64,000 nucleotides of DNA from Bacteroidota bacterium (GCA_018267275.1 JAFDYV010000008.1:205951-269950); one strand, 5' to 3'. Positions 42,249 to 52,052 are shown, counted from the first letter of the stretch. Made by a program: numbers and translations. The notes: generated by a model not told the origin, from the letters alone.

Positions 42249-44143
42249 AGATTAAACTTCTCTTTTTCTTTTTCCTGTTGTATCCAGGCTTTGCCATCCG
42301 CCAGCGAGCTAAAGAATTTAATTCTGCCTTGGTAAAAATGGATCAGTTGCAGTTTGTATATCTCAAAATCAGCCGGTTGATTCTCGGGGGCAATAACGTA
42401 GGCCAATCTTTTTAAGGCCGACCTCTTCATTTCGTTGATAAACGCCATACGTGCTTTGTCGTATTCAGCATCTGCTTTTTCAGCTTTTGTGCCTTCTTTG
42501 ATGATTACAATCCAGTTGGCGCAGGGTTGAATGTTGTTGTAATCGACACATCGTTGAAAAAAGTCTTTAAATTCCATCAACGTAAGAGCTCGCTTCCAAA
42601 TTACATAGACAGTATCTTCTACGGCATCATAGAACAACTTGCCCCATTCTTTGTCCATGATGATCTGGTGGTCTGGGTTGGCTGTGTCAGCGAGGTACAC
42701 CGTGAAAGTAGAGCCCTTGCCAAGTTCGCTATCTACATCTACACGGCCACCCAATGACTCAGCTTGTAGTTTTACCAAGAATAGGCCAAGACCTTTACCT
42801 TCTACGTGTGTATGAAATCTCTTGTACATACCAAAGAGCTTTTCACGAAAGCGCTCTGTATCTAGTCCCAAACCATTGTCGTTTACACGCAATTCTATGA
42901 AACCATTGTTTCGAGAGGCGCTTACGTTAATCGTGAGTGGTCGCTGGCTGCTACGGTATTTGATAGCATTGCTGATGAGGTTGTACAAGATGCTGTTTAC
43001 CATTGGTTTTACAGAATAAATCTCCGGGCATGCATCGAAATTTGAAGTAAGGGTAACCTTATGCATTTCTATTTCTTGCTGCAGCAACGTTTGGATAAGC
43101 CCCAATTCTTCCTCAAGGCGAATCTGCTGCCGCACGTTTGATACGGCATTGCGTATGTCAATAATGCGACCCAAATCTTTGATCGTTGTATCAAGGCTTT
43201 GGATTGCTTTCCGCTGATGTTCTACTAATTCAACATTTTCGGCAGTCAGTTGAGTCGTATCGATCAGGTTAATGAGTCCAAGTAGGCTGGCCACGGGTCC
43301 ACGCAAGTTGTGCGATACCGTGTACGAAAACTGTTGCAAATCATTGTTGTGCCTGATGAGTTCTTCGTTGGTCACCGTCAGCTGCTCATTTTTTCCAATG
43401 AGCTCTCTGTTTAAGTTGACGTTCTCTTTAGTAAGCTCTTCACTTTGCTTTTCAATGATTCGGTTTGCATGTAGTAAATCTTGTTCGCGCTTCGAAAGTG
43501 CTTCAATCAATCGTTCGTTCTCGTTTTCAGATTTCTCAAAGCTTGCTTTCAAGAAATAAGTGCAGCCTGCAATAATCAAAAAGCATGCGACAAATACAAA
43601 ATTTAAAAAGTAGTAATTCGGGTCATGCATCTTGAGGTCGAAATAACCCACGTTGAAAAAATTATGGATGGGGTCGTATATCAATAAACAAGTAATGTTG
43701 ATGGCGAGAGCTGCGATGATTTGAGTTTTTTCTTGCAACCTAAAAATTACAAACGGAAAGATAGATGCGCTGACTAGCATCATGCGGAATTCAAAATATT
43801 GAAAATTCTCAAGTAATATGTAGTCAAATTTATCAATGACCGAAACGACCAAGGCCATAATGCTCACCATAACAGATGCAATAACGCGGCTTGAGTTTAT
43901 CTGACTGATGGAATTAAGTACGATGGGCGAGAGCGATAAAATAGCAGCGCCAAGAATGTAGTTCAGCGAGATGATGTTGCCGAAAAACGCAAGCCCTGCA
44001 AAATAGACGAATAAAATAAATGCGGATACAAGAAAACTGGCTCGGTTAGTGATCGAGATATACCGTCTCAAAAATTTGTGCTGGGCATCATCGACACCCA
44101 GTTCACTTAACCAGTTCCAAAAGTTCGCCAACATACGAAGCAT
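42245..44143 (-). CDS. Membrane sensor histidine kinase with extra C-terminal STAS/SpoIIAA-like domain
   Basis: ATG at 44143 gives about 632 residues. The N-terminus has six or seven hydrophobic segments, followed by a coiled coil (about 205-275, rich in Glu, Asn and Leu). The HisKA box is FSYTVSHNLRGPVASLLGL, and HATPase motifs N (LISNAIKYRS), G1 (VNDNGLGLD) and G2 (EGKGLGLFLVK) follow. About 130 residues after the kinase core (from KEWGKLFYDAVEDTVYVIW) resemble a STAS/SpoIIAA-like fold, an inference from its strand-helix pattern. No response regulator gene is adjacent. An upstream TTG at 44164 is open but less likely. Confidence 0.8.
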   Translation of the reverse strand: MLRMLANFWNWLSELGVDDAQHKFLRRYISITNRASFLVSAFILFVYFAGLAFFGNIISLNYILGAAILSLSPIVLNSISQINSSRVIASVMVSIMALVVSVIDKFDYILLENFQYFEFRMMLVSASIFPFVIFRLQEKTQIIAALAINITCLLIYDPIHNFFNVGYFDLKMHDPNYYFLNFVFVACFLIIAGCTYFLKASFEKSENENERLIEALSKREQDLLHANRIIEKQSEELTKENVNLNRELIGKNEQLTVTNEELIRHNNDLQQFSYTVSHNLRGPVASLLGLINLIDTTQLTAENVELVEHQRKAIQSLDTTIKDLGRIIDIRNAVSNVRQQIRLEEELGLIQTLLQQEIEMHKVTLTSNFDACPEIYSVKPMVNSILYNLISNAIKYRSSQRPLTINVSASRNNGFIELRVNDNGLGLDTERFREKLFGMYKRFHTHVEGKGLGLFLVKLQAESLGGRVDVDSELGKGSTFTVYLADTANPDHQIIMDKEWGKLFYDAVEDTVYVIWKRALTLMEFKDFFQRCVDYNNIQPCANWIVIIKEGTKAEKADAEYDKARMAFINEMKRSALKRLAYVIAPENQPADFEIYKLQLIHFYQGRIKFFSSLADGKAWIQQEKEKEKFNL

Positions 44144-44242
44144 CAAAGTAGGTAAATAAAGCAATTCGCAGCAATGCTAACGATTGAAATATCTAAAATT
44201 TCCGTTTCTACCCGTATCTTTACGCCCTCAATAGTGGAGGAA

Positions 44243-46312
44243 ATGACGGTCGAGAAATCAGTTCAAATAGATAAGACGATTTTGGTGAAGGCTTACTCAT
44301 TAATGTGCACAGCCCAACGCATGGCTGCGCTTTATGACGAGCAGCGCGACATTTGTTCTAAATATGTTCACAGCACCTCGCGCGGGCACGAGGCCATCCA
44401 ACTGGCAGTAGCGTTTCATTTGCGCCCAGAAGATTACGCGTCACCGTATTATCGTGATGAATCAATTTTGCTGGGCATCGGTATGCAACCCTGGGAATTG
44501 ATGTTGCAATTGATGGCTAAAAAAGATGACCCCTTTTCCGGAGGTAGAACGTACTACGGTCACCCCTCGCTGAGAAGGGTTGGTATGCCAGTGATTCCTC
44601 ACCAAAGTTCGGCAACAGGAATGCAAGCTATTCCCGCCACGGGCATGGCACATGGTATTTCATATTTAGAGTCGCAAGGCTTGGCCAAAGATCAACATGC
44701 GGTGGTACTCTGTTCACTTGGCGATGGTTCGGTAACAGAGGGAGAAGTGGCAGAGGCTTTTCAAATGGCCGTATTGAAAAAGTTGCCGATCATTTATTTG
44801 GTGCAGGACAATGATTGGGGAATATCGGCAACAGGTGATGAGATGCGCACGATGGATGCATACGAATATGCGTCAGGATTTAAAGGTTTAGAACGCATGC
44901 GGGTAAACGGTGCTGATTTTGTGGATAGCTACCTGGGCATGGAGCGGGCATTCGCCTATGTGCGAGAGCAGCGTGCACCGATATTAGTGCATGCTAAATG
45001 TCCCTTGCTAGGCCACCACACTTCCGGTGTGCGAAAAGAGTGGTACCGTGGCGAAAACCTAAACGAACACCAGCAACAAGACCCAATCAATAAGTTGGAG
45101 AGTTACTTGTTGGAAATAGGAGAGTCGAAAAAATCACTCGCTCAATTGAAGCAAGCGGCAGTTGAAATAGTAAATGATGACTTCGATAAAGCCGTGGCGA
45201 TGCCAGATGTGGATCCCACCTCTTTTGACCAACACGAGTTTGCCCCGACTACCGTCAGAGAAGAAACAGGCGAACGAACACCCAAAAAAGGAGAAAAGGT
45301 AGTGATGGTAGACGCTGCACTACATGCAATAGATGAGATACTCAAACAATATCCTGAGGCCATTTTTTATGGCCAAGATGTAGGCCGCAGGTTGGGAGGT
45401 GTATTTCGTGAAGCCGCAACGCTGGCAGCTAAATATGGTGATGACCGTGTTTTCAACACGCCTATTCAAGAAGCCTACATCGTAGGTTCTACTGCCGGCA
45501 TGAGCGCGGTGGGCGTAAAGCCTATTGTTGAAATTCAGTTTGCCGATTACATATGGCCGGGCATGAACCAATTAGTAGAAGAGCTTTCGAAGAGTTGCTA
45601 CCTCAGCAATGGAAAGTTTCCGGTGCAGTCGTTGATACGCGTACCAATAGGTGCGTATGGCGGTGGTGGGCCTTATCACTCAGGAAGCGTGGAATCAACT
45701 TTACTTACTGTCCGCGGCATTAAGGTAGTGTATCCCAGCAACGCTGCCGATATGAAAGGTTTGATGAAGGCCGCATTTCTGGATCCAAATCCGGTGGTGA
45801 TGTTAGAGCACAAAGGTCTGTATTGGAGCAAAGTACACGGAACGCTGGAAGCCAAAACGGTTGAGCCGGATAGTGACTACGTGGTTCCGTTGGGCAAGGC
45901 CAATATTGTTTTGCATGCGCATGAGGAGTCAATTGAAAAAGGTGAAACGGCTGTTGTTATTACTTACGGCATGGGGGTGTATTGGGCAAAGGAAGCAGCT
46001 AAACAATTTCAGGGTAGGCTAGAGGTATTGGACTTGCGCACGCTTAATCCCATCGACTGGCAAGCGATTGTGGATTCAGTGAAAAAGCACACACGTGCCA
46101 TGGTGCTTACCGAAGAACCTTTACTGAATTCTTTTGCTGAGTCCTTGGCCGGCCGTATTTCAAAAGAATGCTTTGCGAATTTAGACGCACCCGTGTGGAC
46201 AGTAGGTGCCGCTAACCTGCCTGCTATTGCTTTAAATGTAGAGTTGGAGAAGATGATGCTTCCTTCGGGCGAGAAAGTGGTTGTAGAACTGCAGAAGCTA
46301 TTGAGTTATTGA
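44243..46312 (+). CDS. Fused E1 alpha-beta subunit of a 2-oxoacid dehydrogenase (branched-chain type)
   Basis: This single chain carries both E1 subunits. The alpha half has RDESILLGIG, SLGDGSVTEGEVAEAF and QDNDWGISA, the TDP-binding motif. The beta half begins near residue 345 with MVDAALHAIDEILKQYPEA, then FYGQDVGRRLGGVF, TPIQEAYIVGSTAGMSAVG and RVPIGAYGGGGPYHSGSVE. Alpha-beta fused E1 of the 2-oxoisovalerate dehydrogenase type is common in Bacteroidota. E2 and E3 genes are not adjacent. The frame is open from 44174, but ATG at 44243 gives a normal N-terminus. Confidence 0.87.
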   Translation: MTVEKSVQIDKTILVKAYSLMCTAQRMAALYDEQRDICSKYVHSTSRGHEAIQLAVAFHLRPEDYASPYYRDESILLGIGMQPWELMLQLMAKKDDPFSGGRTYYGHPSLRRVGMPVIPHQSSATGMQAIPATGMAHGISYLESQGLAKDQHAVVLCSLGDGSVTEGEVAEAFQMAVLKKLPIIYLVQDNDWGISATGDEMRTMDAYEYASGFKGLERMRVNGADFVDSYLGMERAFAYVREQRAPILVHAKCPLLGHHTSGVRKEWYRGENLNEHQQQDPINKLESYLLEIGESKKSLAQLKQAAVEIVNDDFDKAVAMPDVDPTSFDQHEFAPTTVREETGERTPKKGEKVVMVDAALHAIDEILKQYPEAIFYGQDVGRRLGGVFREAATLAAKYGDDRVFNTPIQEAYIVGSTAGMSAVGVKPIVEIQFADYIWPGMNQLVEELSKSCYLSNGKFPVQSLIRVPIGAYGGGGPYHSGSVESTLLTVRGIKVVYPSNAADMKGLMKAAFLDPNPVVMLEHKGLYWSKVHGTLEAKTVEPDSDYVVPLGKANIVLHAHEESIEKGETAVVITYGMGVYWAKEAAKQFQGRLEVLDLRTLNPIDWQAIVDSVKKHTRAMVLTEEPLLNSFAESLAGRISKECFANLDAPVWTVGAANLPAIALNVELEKMMLPSGEKVVVELQKLLSY

Positions 46313-46433
46313 CGTGCCGAACGCGGTAGCAGTTTTATCAGCGCGGTCTGTCGGTTGCATTTCCCTATCACGAAGTAATGAAAAACTGTGCGAACCATGC
46401 CTATTTGAATGAGTTCAACTTAAGAATCTATTT

Positions 46434-47363
46434 ATGGTAGAACAACAAATAGCATCGCGAATTTTAATGATTCGCCCCGTACGGTTTGCCTTCAATGCGC
46501 AAACTGCGGTGAACAATGCATTTCAAAAAGTGGGTGAATCGGATGTGCAACAGCAGGCATTGCAAGAGTTCGATGATTTAGTCCAAATTCTGCGGGTAAA
46601 TCAGATTGACGTAACGGTTATCAACGACACGGAGCTACCTCACACGCCCGATTCCATTTTCCCGAACAACTGGCTATCGTTTCATGCGCCTGACCAACTG
46701 GTCTTGTATCCTATGTTTGCAAACAATCGAAGGTTTGAGCGCAAGGCGGCTGTTTTAGAATTTGCGCGACAGTCCGGCTACACGCAAGTATTAGACCTCA
46801 CCAGTTACGAAAATGAAAATCAGTTTCTTGAAGGCACTGGCAGCATGGTGCTCGACAGGGAAAATAAAATCGCCTACGCGTGCCTATCTGCGCGTACTCA
46901 TTTGGCAGTCCTTCAAAAGTATTGCGAGGAGATGAACTACACGCCTTGCACTTTCCACGCGTTTGATACACGGCAAACGCCCATTTACCATACAAACGTG
47001 ATGATGTGTATTGCGAAAGAGTTGGCTGTGGTATGTTTGGAGTCTATCCGCGACAGCATGGAAAGAAAACAATTGGAGAAAACACTTGAAGCTACGCGGA
47101 AGCAAGTGATCGAGATTTCACGGGCACAGGTTGATACATTCGCAGGAAACATGCTACAAGTACAAAACCAAAAAGGGCAGCGCTTGATGGTGATGTCTAG
47201 CCAGGCATTTCAATCGCTTACCACCATGCAAGTGCAAAAGCTAACCCTGCAAAACAAAATCATCCACTCGCCACTCTACACGATTGAGCGCCACGGTGGC
47301 GGCAGTGCGAGATGTATGATAGCGGAGGTGTTTTTTCAAATGAATTCACGGTTTTATGATTAA
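46434..47363 (+). CDS. ctlX: Citrulline hydrolase CtlX (arginine deiminase superfamily)
   Basis: This 309-residue member of the guanidino-group-modifying superfamily shows HTPDSIFPNNWLSFH near the start of the pentein fold, FLEGTGSMVLDR with the catalytic acid, PIYHTNVMMCI with the catalytic histidine, and GGGSARCMIAEVFF with the nucleophilic cysteine near the C-terminus. These match proteins named CtlX (citrulline utilisation hydrolase). It probably hydrolyses citrulline or a related ureido compound. It stands alone, with about 120 bases of featureless sequence before it. Confidence 0.82.
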   Translation: MVEQQIASRILMIRPVRFAFNAQTAVNNAFQKVGESDVQQQALQEFDDLVQILRVNQIDVTVINDTELPHTPDSIFPNNWLSFHAPDQLVLYPMFANNRRFERKAAVLEFARQSGYTQVLDLTSYENENQFLEGTGSMVLDRENKIAYACLSARTHLAVLQKYCEEMNYTPCTFHAFDTRQTPIYHTNVMMCIAKELAVVCLESIRDSMERKQLEKTLEATRKQVIEISRAQVDTFAGNMLQVQNQKGQRLMVMSSQAFQSLTTMQVQKLTLQNKIIHSPLYTIERHGGGSARCMIAEVFFQMNSRFYD

Positions 47364-47469
47364 GGCTTTCAAAAATGGTAGTAGCTGAAAAGGGAAATTT
47401 TGATTTTGACTGAGATTGATTTTGAAAAAAAAAATAAACTTCAACTTTCCTCAAACAAAACAAAATTTT

Positions 47470-47955
47470 ATGAAAATATACCCATTGATTTTTGGTCTGT
47501 TTTTGGCGGTTTCTTGTCAAGAGAACCTTAGTCCAAACACTTTGAATCTTCAGAAAGATGAAATGGTCATTGGTGATTTACTAAAGAATGGATCGAGGAA
47601 TTTAAGCGTGACTGACAATCAGTTGATGAGTTTGTATGGTAAACAATTCAATTTGACTTCAATAGACAGAATCAAGAGCTACTTGAACGACAAAAACGTC
47701 CAAGTACTTGAATTTTCAGGTCCTCATAAAGATGGCAAACACTACGTGACAATTGGGAAAGCAATAAAAGCAAAAAAAGGCAAATTAATGATGACGATGG
47801 CGGGCTGTACGCAAAGTTGCACTAGTGATAAAGATTGCAGTGGATGCACGTTGTCCGTTTTTGGGGACTGTTCTGGTTCTTGTTCTTGTAACACGGGCAT
47901 GGGCTCCTGTACGCATACAGTTACAACCTCCGGTGGCGGTGGGGGAATTATGTAG
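47470..47955 (+). CDS. Cysteine-rich lipoprotein of unknown function
   Basis: The ATG at 47470 gives MKIYPLIFGLFLAVSC, a lipoprotein signal with cysteine 16; an upstream ATG at 47416 would add a Lys-rich extension. The protein (161 residues) has a central soluble part and then eight cysteines within about 40 residues (CTQSCTSDKDCSGC, GDCSGSCSC, GSCTH), ending in TTSGGGGGIM. The cysteine spacing suggests disulphides or metal binding. I recognise no family. It stands alone and is followed by a strong terminator. Confidence 0.65.
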   Translation: MKIYPLIFGLFLAVSCQENLSPNTLNLQKDEMVIGDLLKNGSRNLSVTDNQLMSLYGKQFNLTSIDRIKSYLNDKNVQVLEFSGPHKDGKHYVTIGKAIKAKKGKLMMTMAGCTQSCTSDKDCSGCTLSVFGDCSGSCSCNTGMGSCTHTVTTSGGGGGIM

Positions 47956-47982
47956 TTTTCGTCTCTTTGATTTTTATAAATT

Positions 47983-48008
47983 AAGCTGCCACTAAAGGCA
48001 GCTTTTTT
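47983..48008 (+). terminator. Intrinsic terminator after the cysteine-rich lipoprotein gene
   Basis: AAGCTGCC (47983-47990) pairs with GGCAGCTT (47997-48004) around ACTAAA, followed by six T residues. It lies 27 bases after the stop codon. Confidence 0.88.
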
Positions 48009-48039
48009 ATTTGATTTAATATCAATGTTTGAGGTAAGT

Positions 48040-50466
48040 TTAAAAAGGATACCCAATTCCAATATTGTAAATCACCGGCTCGCGGTCTAGGCCATAAGGC
48101 CCACCAAATGCCGCACGGTTCAGCACCCAACGTTGCCCTGAGGGACGTGCCGGATCCCATGCTTTGATACCCACATCCAGGCGCAGAATCAAAAAAGAGA
48201 AATCGAAGCGAATACCAAAGCCTGTGCCCACTGCAAACTCCTCGTAAAAATTACTCCAGTTAAACTGCGACTCTGGTTTGGAAGTGGTGCGCAGTGACCA
48301 TACATTTCCTGCATCTATGAATAGGGCGTAGTTGATAAAGCCAATCAACTTCTGTCGCCATTCCATACTACCTTCAATCAACAAGTCACCCGGCTTTTCA
48401 AAACGATAATCGAAGTAGCCGTTCGAGGCAGGGTTTTCACTCAACTGTGGTGGTTCAGACCCGGCACCTAATCTGCGTGGCCGCCATGCGCGCACTGAGT
48501 TGCTGCCACCTGCAAAAAAGTTTTTTTCGTAAGGCAACACACGGTTAGTGCTGTATGCGTATCCTACACCCGTGTTGATGCGCCAGGCGAATGATGTTTT
48601 TTTGTTGATTATAACATTCTTTCTAAAATCCACATTAAACCGTAAGTACTGAAAGGGTTGCAGTCCTTGGTCGATAATAAATTGCGGAGTGAACAAATTT
48701 AAGATGGTGCCGCCACTTTCCAGCGTGGTGCGCAGCAGGGTAGAGCTTTTTTGCGAACTGCCATAGTTGTTGTTCCATGTAAAAGAAAAAATCATGCTTC
48801 CTACAAAAGCGGGGTTAAAGGCGTTCTTCAAATTGTTGCCTTCATTCTGCAGCCTATTCAACAGGGAGTCGAAACTCGAGTTAACAGTTGACCGGATGAT
48901 GCTCAAGTTAGTTGGAGAAAAAGTGAATTGAAATCTTTGGTTTATATCCCACGAGAACGTGGCGGCCACCGTGGTAATTCTCCGTTGGTACTCTGGACGA
49001 TCGGTGTAGGTGTATCCAGCCGACAGGCGTGTACGCGGATTGTACTTCGCGTATCGGAATGAGGCGGCCTTGCTAAACGGGAATAGGAACTGCGGGAAGG
49101 TGATGGCGGCATTGGCGCTTGCTTCTGTGCTTTGGTAAAAGTTGCCGATTTCTGTTGCGGACGCTACACCTTCAAACCCAAAGCGGCCACTCAGCTCCAA
49201 AATCTCCAAGCCACCAAACAGGTTGCGTTTCTTTAGACTAGTACTGATGTAAGGGCCGGGAAAACCCTGCGTCACAGTTACACCCGCTTCGTTTGACCAA
49301 GAATATTTATCCAACGCACTCATGAACAAGTTGGCTACCATTTTTCCGCGCAAGGCAGACGTATCGTAGTTCACATTCACAAACTTGAAAATATCTAAGT
49401 TTGCCAATTGGCGTTGGGTATTAATGGTTCGGGTGCGACTGTACAGGCTATCGCGTTTGATAAAAACGCGTTGGGCTATGATTTTCTTATTGTATTCTGG
49501 AAAAAAGTAATTGAAAGTGATGTTCTCGTAGGGTTCTGCTGTTCGCTTCAATCGGCTTGTAAATTTGCGGCCAACATCTGTGGTGATGCTCACTGAATCA
49601 ACATGGTATTGCCGGTGTTGGTTGGTGCGTGGTGGGTTCAATATTTCCATACGCAACAAAATTTGATGGTCTTTGCGCGATGCGGTGTCTACTTGGAAGT
49701 CTATGTATTGACGTGAAAATGCAAAGTAGCCATTGTCTTTCAGTAGGTAGTCGATACGCTCACGTTCTTTCGTGAGTTTGTCTTGGCTGAATTGATCACC
49801 TTCAGCGACTAAACTTGTACTTTCTTGCACGATACTGGCCACTCGTGCATCCGGTATGCTGTACAAAATAGTATCAATAAAATAAGGCCGATCCGGATTA
49901 GCCAGGTAACGAATAGTCACTTTTCGATTTTTTTCGCTGAAGCTGGCCGCTACTTTTCCACGGAAATATCCGTTGATAAAAAGGTAGTTGTTCATTTTCT
50001 CAACGCTTTGTGTGAGTTTTACTGAGTCGAACACCGCGAGCGGCTCCCCCCATTGCATGAACAGATTCCCATTTTCAATCTTTTTAGTCAGCGCGTCTGT
50101 TTTTTTTCGCTTCTTAAACTGAAGTCTATTGATTTTACGCTGATCGGTGGTTTGGGATATTTGTTGGTCATAGTATACTTCGACTTTCGCACGTTTGTCG
50201 ATAAACTTTTTCTTAGAGTGGTTTACGTATCTCTTTTCACCTACGTGGTACATCCAAACCAAAAGGTTGATATTCAACCACAAGAATTTCTTGTTGGGCT
50301 TTTGTACGGGCAGATCTGCTAAGTTACTTTTGTTGAAATTCTTAGGTGCTTCAATTATTTGCTTGTCGAGCATTTTTTGATCTTGCCGCAAATACTGAGT
50401 GCCTAAGCAGCCACTGAGCGAAGAAAGAAGCAGAATATAGGCGAGGCCAAATGCACCGCGCTTCAA
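48040..50466 (-). CDS. TamL-like Omp85 outer-membrane lipoprotein
   Basis: This protein has POTRA-like domains (about 120-390, for example FINGYFRGKVAASF) and a C-terminal 16-strand Omp85 barrel with FFAGGSNSVRAWRPRRLG and a final GIGYPF, an outer-membrane signature ending in Phe. The TTG at 50466 starts KRGAFGLAYILLLSSLSGC, a compact lipoprotein signal, and avoids overlap with the divergent methyltransferase gene; longer starts at 50538 or 50748 would overlap it. The lipidated TamA relative TamL is typical of Bacteroidota. It probably helps insert outer-membrane proteins. Confidence 0.82.
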   Translation of the reverse strand: MKRGAFGLAYILLLSSLSGCLGTQYLRQDQKMLDKQIIEAPKNFNKSNLADLPVQKPNKKFLWLNINLLVWMYHVGEKRYVNHSKKKFIDKRAKVEVYYDQQISQTTDQRKINRLQFKKRKKTDALTKKIENGNLFMQWGEPLAVFDSVKLTQSVEKMNNYLFINGYFRGKVAASFSEKNRKVTIRYLANPDRPYFIDTILYSIPDARVASIVQESTSLVAEGDQFSQDKLTKERERIDYLLKDNGYFAFSRQYIDFQVDTASRKDHQILLRMEILNPPRTNQHRQYHVDSVSITTDVGRKFTSRLKRTAEPYENITFNYFFPEYNKKIIAQRVFIKRDSLYSRTRTINTQRQLANLDIFKFVNVNYDTSALRGKMVANLFMSALDKYSWSNEAGVTVTQGFPGPYISTSLKKRNLFGGLEILELSGRFGFEGVASATEIGNFYQSTEASANAAITFPQFLFPFSKAASFRYAKYNPRTRLSAGYTYTDRPEYQRRITTVAATFSWDINQRFQFTFSPTNLSIIRSTVNSSFDSLLNRLQNEGNNLKNAFNPAFVGSMIFSFTWNNNYGSSQKSSTLLRTTLESGGTILNLFTPQFIIDQGLQPFQYLRFNVDFRKNVIINKKTSFAWRINTGVGYAYSTNRVLPYEKNFFAGGSNSVRAWRPRRLGAGSEPPQLSENPASNGYFDYRFEKPGDLLIEGSMEWRQKLIGFINYALFIDAGNVWSLRTTSKPESQFNWSNFYEEFAVGTGFGIRFDFSFLILRLDVGIKAWDPARPSGQRWVLNRAAFGGPYGLDREPVIYNIGIGYPF

Positions 50467-50509
50467 ATAGCGAAATGAAAACTTTAACGAGCCAGAAAAA
50501 GTCGCGCCA

Positions 50510-51244
50510 ATGATCTCCAAAGCAAAAGTCAAGTTCATCAAATCTTTGCAATTAAAGAAATACCGAAAAGAGGAGCAATGTTTTGCCATAGAAGGTGCAA
50601 AGAGTGTTGTGGAGCTGTTGCGTTCGGATTTTGATGTGCTCTGGCTGGCGGGCACCAGTTCTTTTCTGGAAGTCCACGGATCGCTGCTGGCAAAAAGAAA
50701 AATCGAGATAGTGGAAACTAATGCCAGCGAGCTTGCGCAGGTTGGCACCTTTCAGACCAACGATGGCGCAATTGCTGTTGCATCCATTAAGCCCAATGTT
50801 GCGCTTGAGGTGAGAGATGAGTTTGCGCTGCTGCTCGATGATATTCGCGATCCTGGCAACTTAGGCACCATCATCCGCACGGCAGACTGGTACGGGGTCA
50901 AGAAAATTATTGCATCAGAGGAGACGGCTGATTTCTACAACCCGAAAGTAGTCCACGCTACCATGGGCTCATTTTGTCGGGTGCAGATCTTCTACACTTC
51001 GTTATTGCAGTATCTGAGCGATGCTTCTCAACCTGTTTACGGGGCTTTTTTAGATGGTGATAATGTGCACGACATCGAGTTCTCGAAATCAGGCTTGCTG
51101 GTAATTGGCAACGAAGCGCAGGGTATTTCGAAAGTAGTTGAAAAGAAAGTGACTCAAAGGATTACCATCCCAAAAAGGGGAGGAGCCGAGTCGTTGAATG
51201 CCTCCGTTGCCACCGCAATCATTCTAGATAATGTTTTTCGTTGA
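50510..51244 (+). CDS. TrmH/SpoU family RNA methyltransferase
   Basis: This 244-residue 2'-O-methyltransferase has an N-terminal substrate-binding domain (KVKFIKSLQLKKYRKEEQCFAIEG) and a SPOUT knot with LLLDDIRDPGNLGTIIRTADWYG, VVHATMGSFCRV, LLVIGNEAQGIS and RITIPKRGGAESLNASVATAIIL, which bind AdoMet. The target may be 23S rRNA or tRNA and cannot be fixed by sequence alone. It is divergent from the TamL-like gene with 43 bases between them. Confidence 0.9.
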   Translation: MISKAKVKFIKSLQLKKYRKEEQCFAIEGAKSVVELLRSDFDVLWLAGTSSFLEVHGSLLAKRKIEIVETNASELAQVGTFQTNDGAIAVASIKPNVALEVRDEFALLLDDIRDPGNLGTIIRTADWYGVKKIIASEETADFYNPKVVHATMGSFCRVQIFYTSLLQYLSDASQPVYGAFLDGDNVHDIEFSKSGLLVIGNEAQGISKVVEKKVTQRITIPKRGGAESLNASVATAIILDNVFR

Positions 51245-51257
51245 GCCGATCTAAAGC

Positions 51258-52046
51258 TCAGAAAAACCCTGTGCTTTGCTTGGTTGCTTCTTCAGATAGC
51301 TTTTCCGCTTCGGCTTTGCCAAGGTAATTGTCAATCAGGTAATGGCCTAGGTAAATGACAGGTGTTAGCAAGATGGCGACAGAGAATTTATACAGGTAGT
51401 TAGTCAATCCTATTGCCGCGATTTGCCCGCCTGAGAAAGTGCCAACAAATGCTAAGTACAATACCACGAAACTGTCGACAAACTGCGATACCAAAGTAGA
51501 TCCTGTTGCGCGAAGCCAGAGTTTCTTTGGCCCGGTTACAGCCTTAAGTTTTTGAAATACAAACACGTCAATGAGTTGCCCTATCAAAAAAGCGGCCAGT
51601 GAGGCAATGATAATCCGTTGCCCTTGACCCAAGATTTTGTTGAACGCAAAATCCATGTTGAAGTAATTGCCCTCAGCATCTTTGTTGTTGGCCTGCAGCC
51701 ACCACTCTGCAGGTGGTAGTTTCATGGTAAGGAAGATGACCAAAAATGAGTACGCAATGAAGATGGCAGCCAGATAGCTGATGCGTTTTACCCCCGGCTT
51801 ACCGAAATATTCGTTGATTAAGTCGGAGGTAATGAACACCACTGGCCAGATAACCGCACCCGCAGTGAGGTTAAAGTCCATGCTAAATCCGAAAATGTTA
51901 AGATGGGCTGGGGCAAGGCCCAACGTATTTTCTCCGGAAAAAATTTTTACACCGATTAGCTCGGCAATGATTGCGTTGGTGAGGAAGATGCCCGCCAATA
52001 GAACAAACAATGTGTTTTTCTTCTTTTCTAAAGTTGGCTCCACCAT
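51258..52046 (-). CDS. yhhQ: Queuosine precursor transporter (YhhQ family)
   Basis: This 262-residue protein has about seven hydrophobic segments. AELIGVKIFS and WPVVFITSDLINEYFGKPGVKRISY are the conserved N-terminal and signature stretches, and SLAAFLIGQLIDVFVFQKLK with a later ATGSTLVSQFVDSFVVLYLAFVG are the second repeat. YhhQ imports preQ0 or preQ1 for queuosine synthesis. It begins six bases after the RNase Z gene on the same strand, so the two tRNA-related functions share an operon. Confidence 0.9.
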   Translation of the reverse strand: MVEPTLEKKKNTLFVLLAGIFLTNAIIAELIGVKIFSGENTLGLAPAHLNIFGFSMDFNLTAGAVIWPVVFITSDLINEYFGKPGVKRISYLAAIFIAYSFLVIFLTMKLPPAEWWLQANNKDAEGNYFNMDFAFNKILGQGQRIIIASLAAFLIGQLIDVFVFQKLKAVTGPKKLWLRATGSTLVSQFVDSFVVLYLAFVGTFSGGQIAAIGLTNYLYKFSVAILLTPVIYLGHYLIDNYLGKAEAEKLSEEATKQSTGFF

Positions 52047-52052
52047 AGTTTA

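Noticed and set aside
48040..50748. A 902-residue reading for the TamL-like gene
   Set aside because: The extra 90 or so N-terminal residues overlap the conserved start of the divergent methyltransferase and have no signal-peptide character; the shorter start at 50466 fits better.
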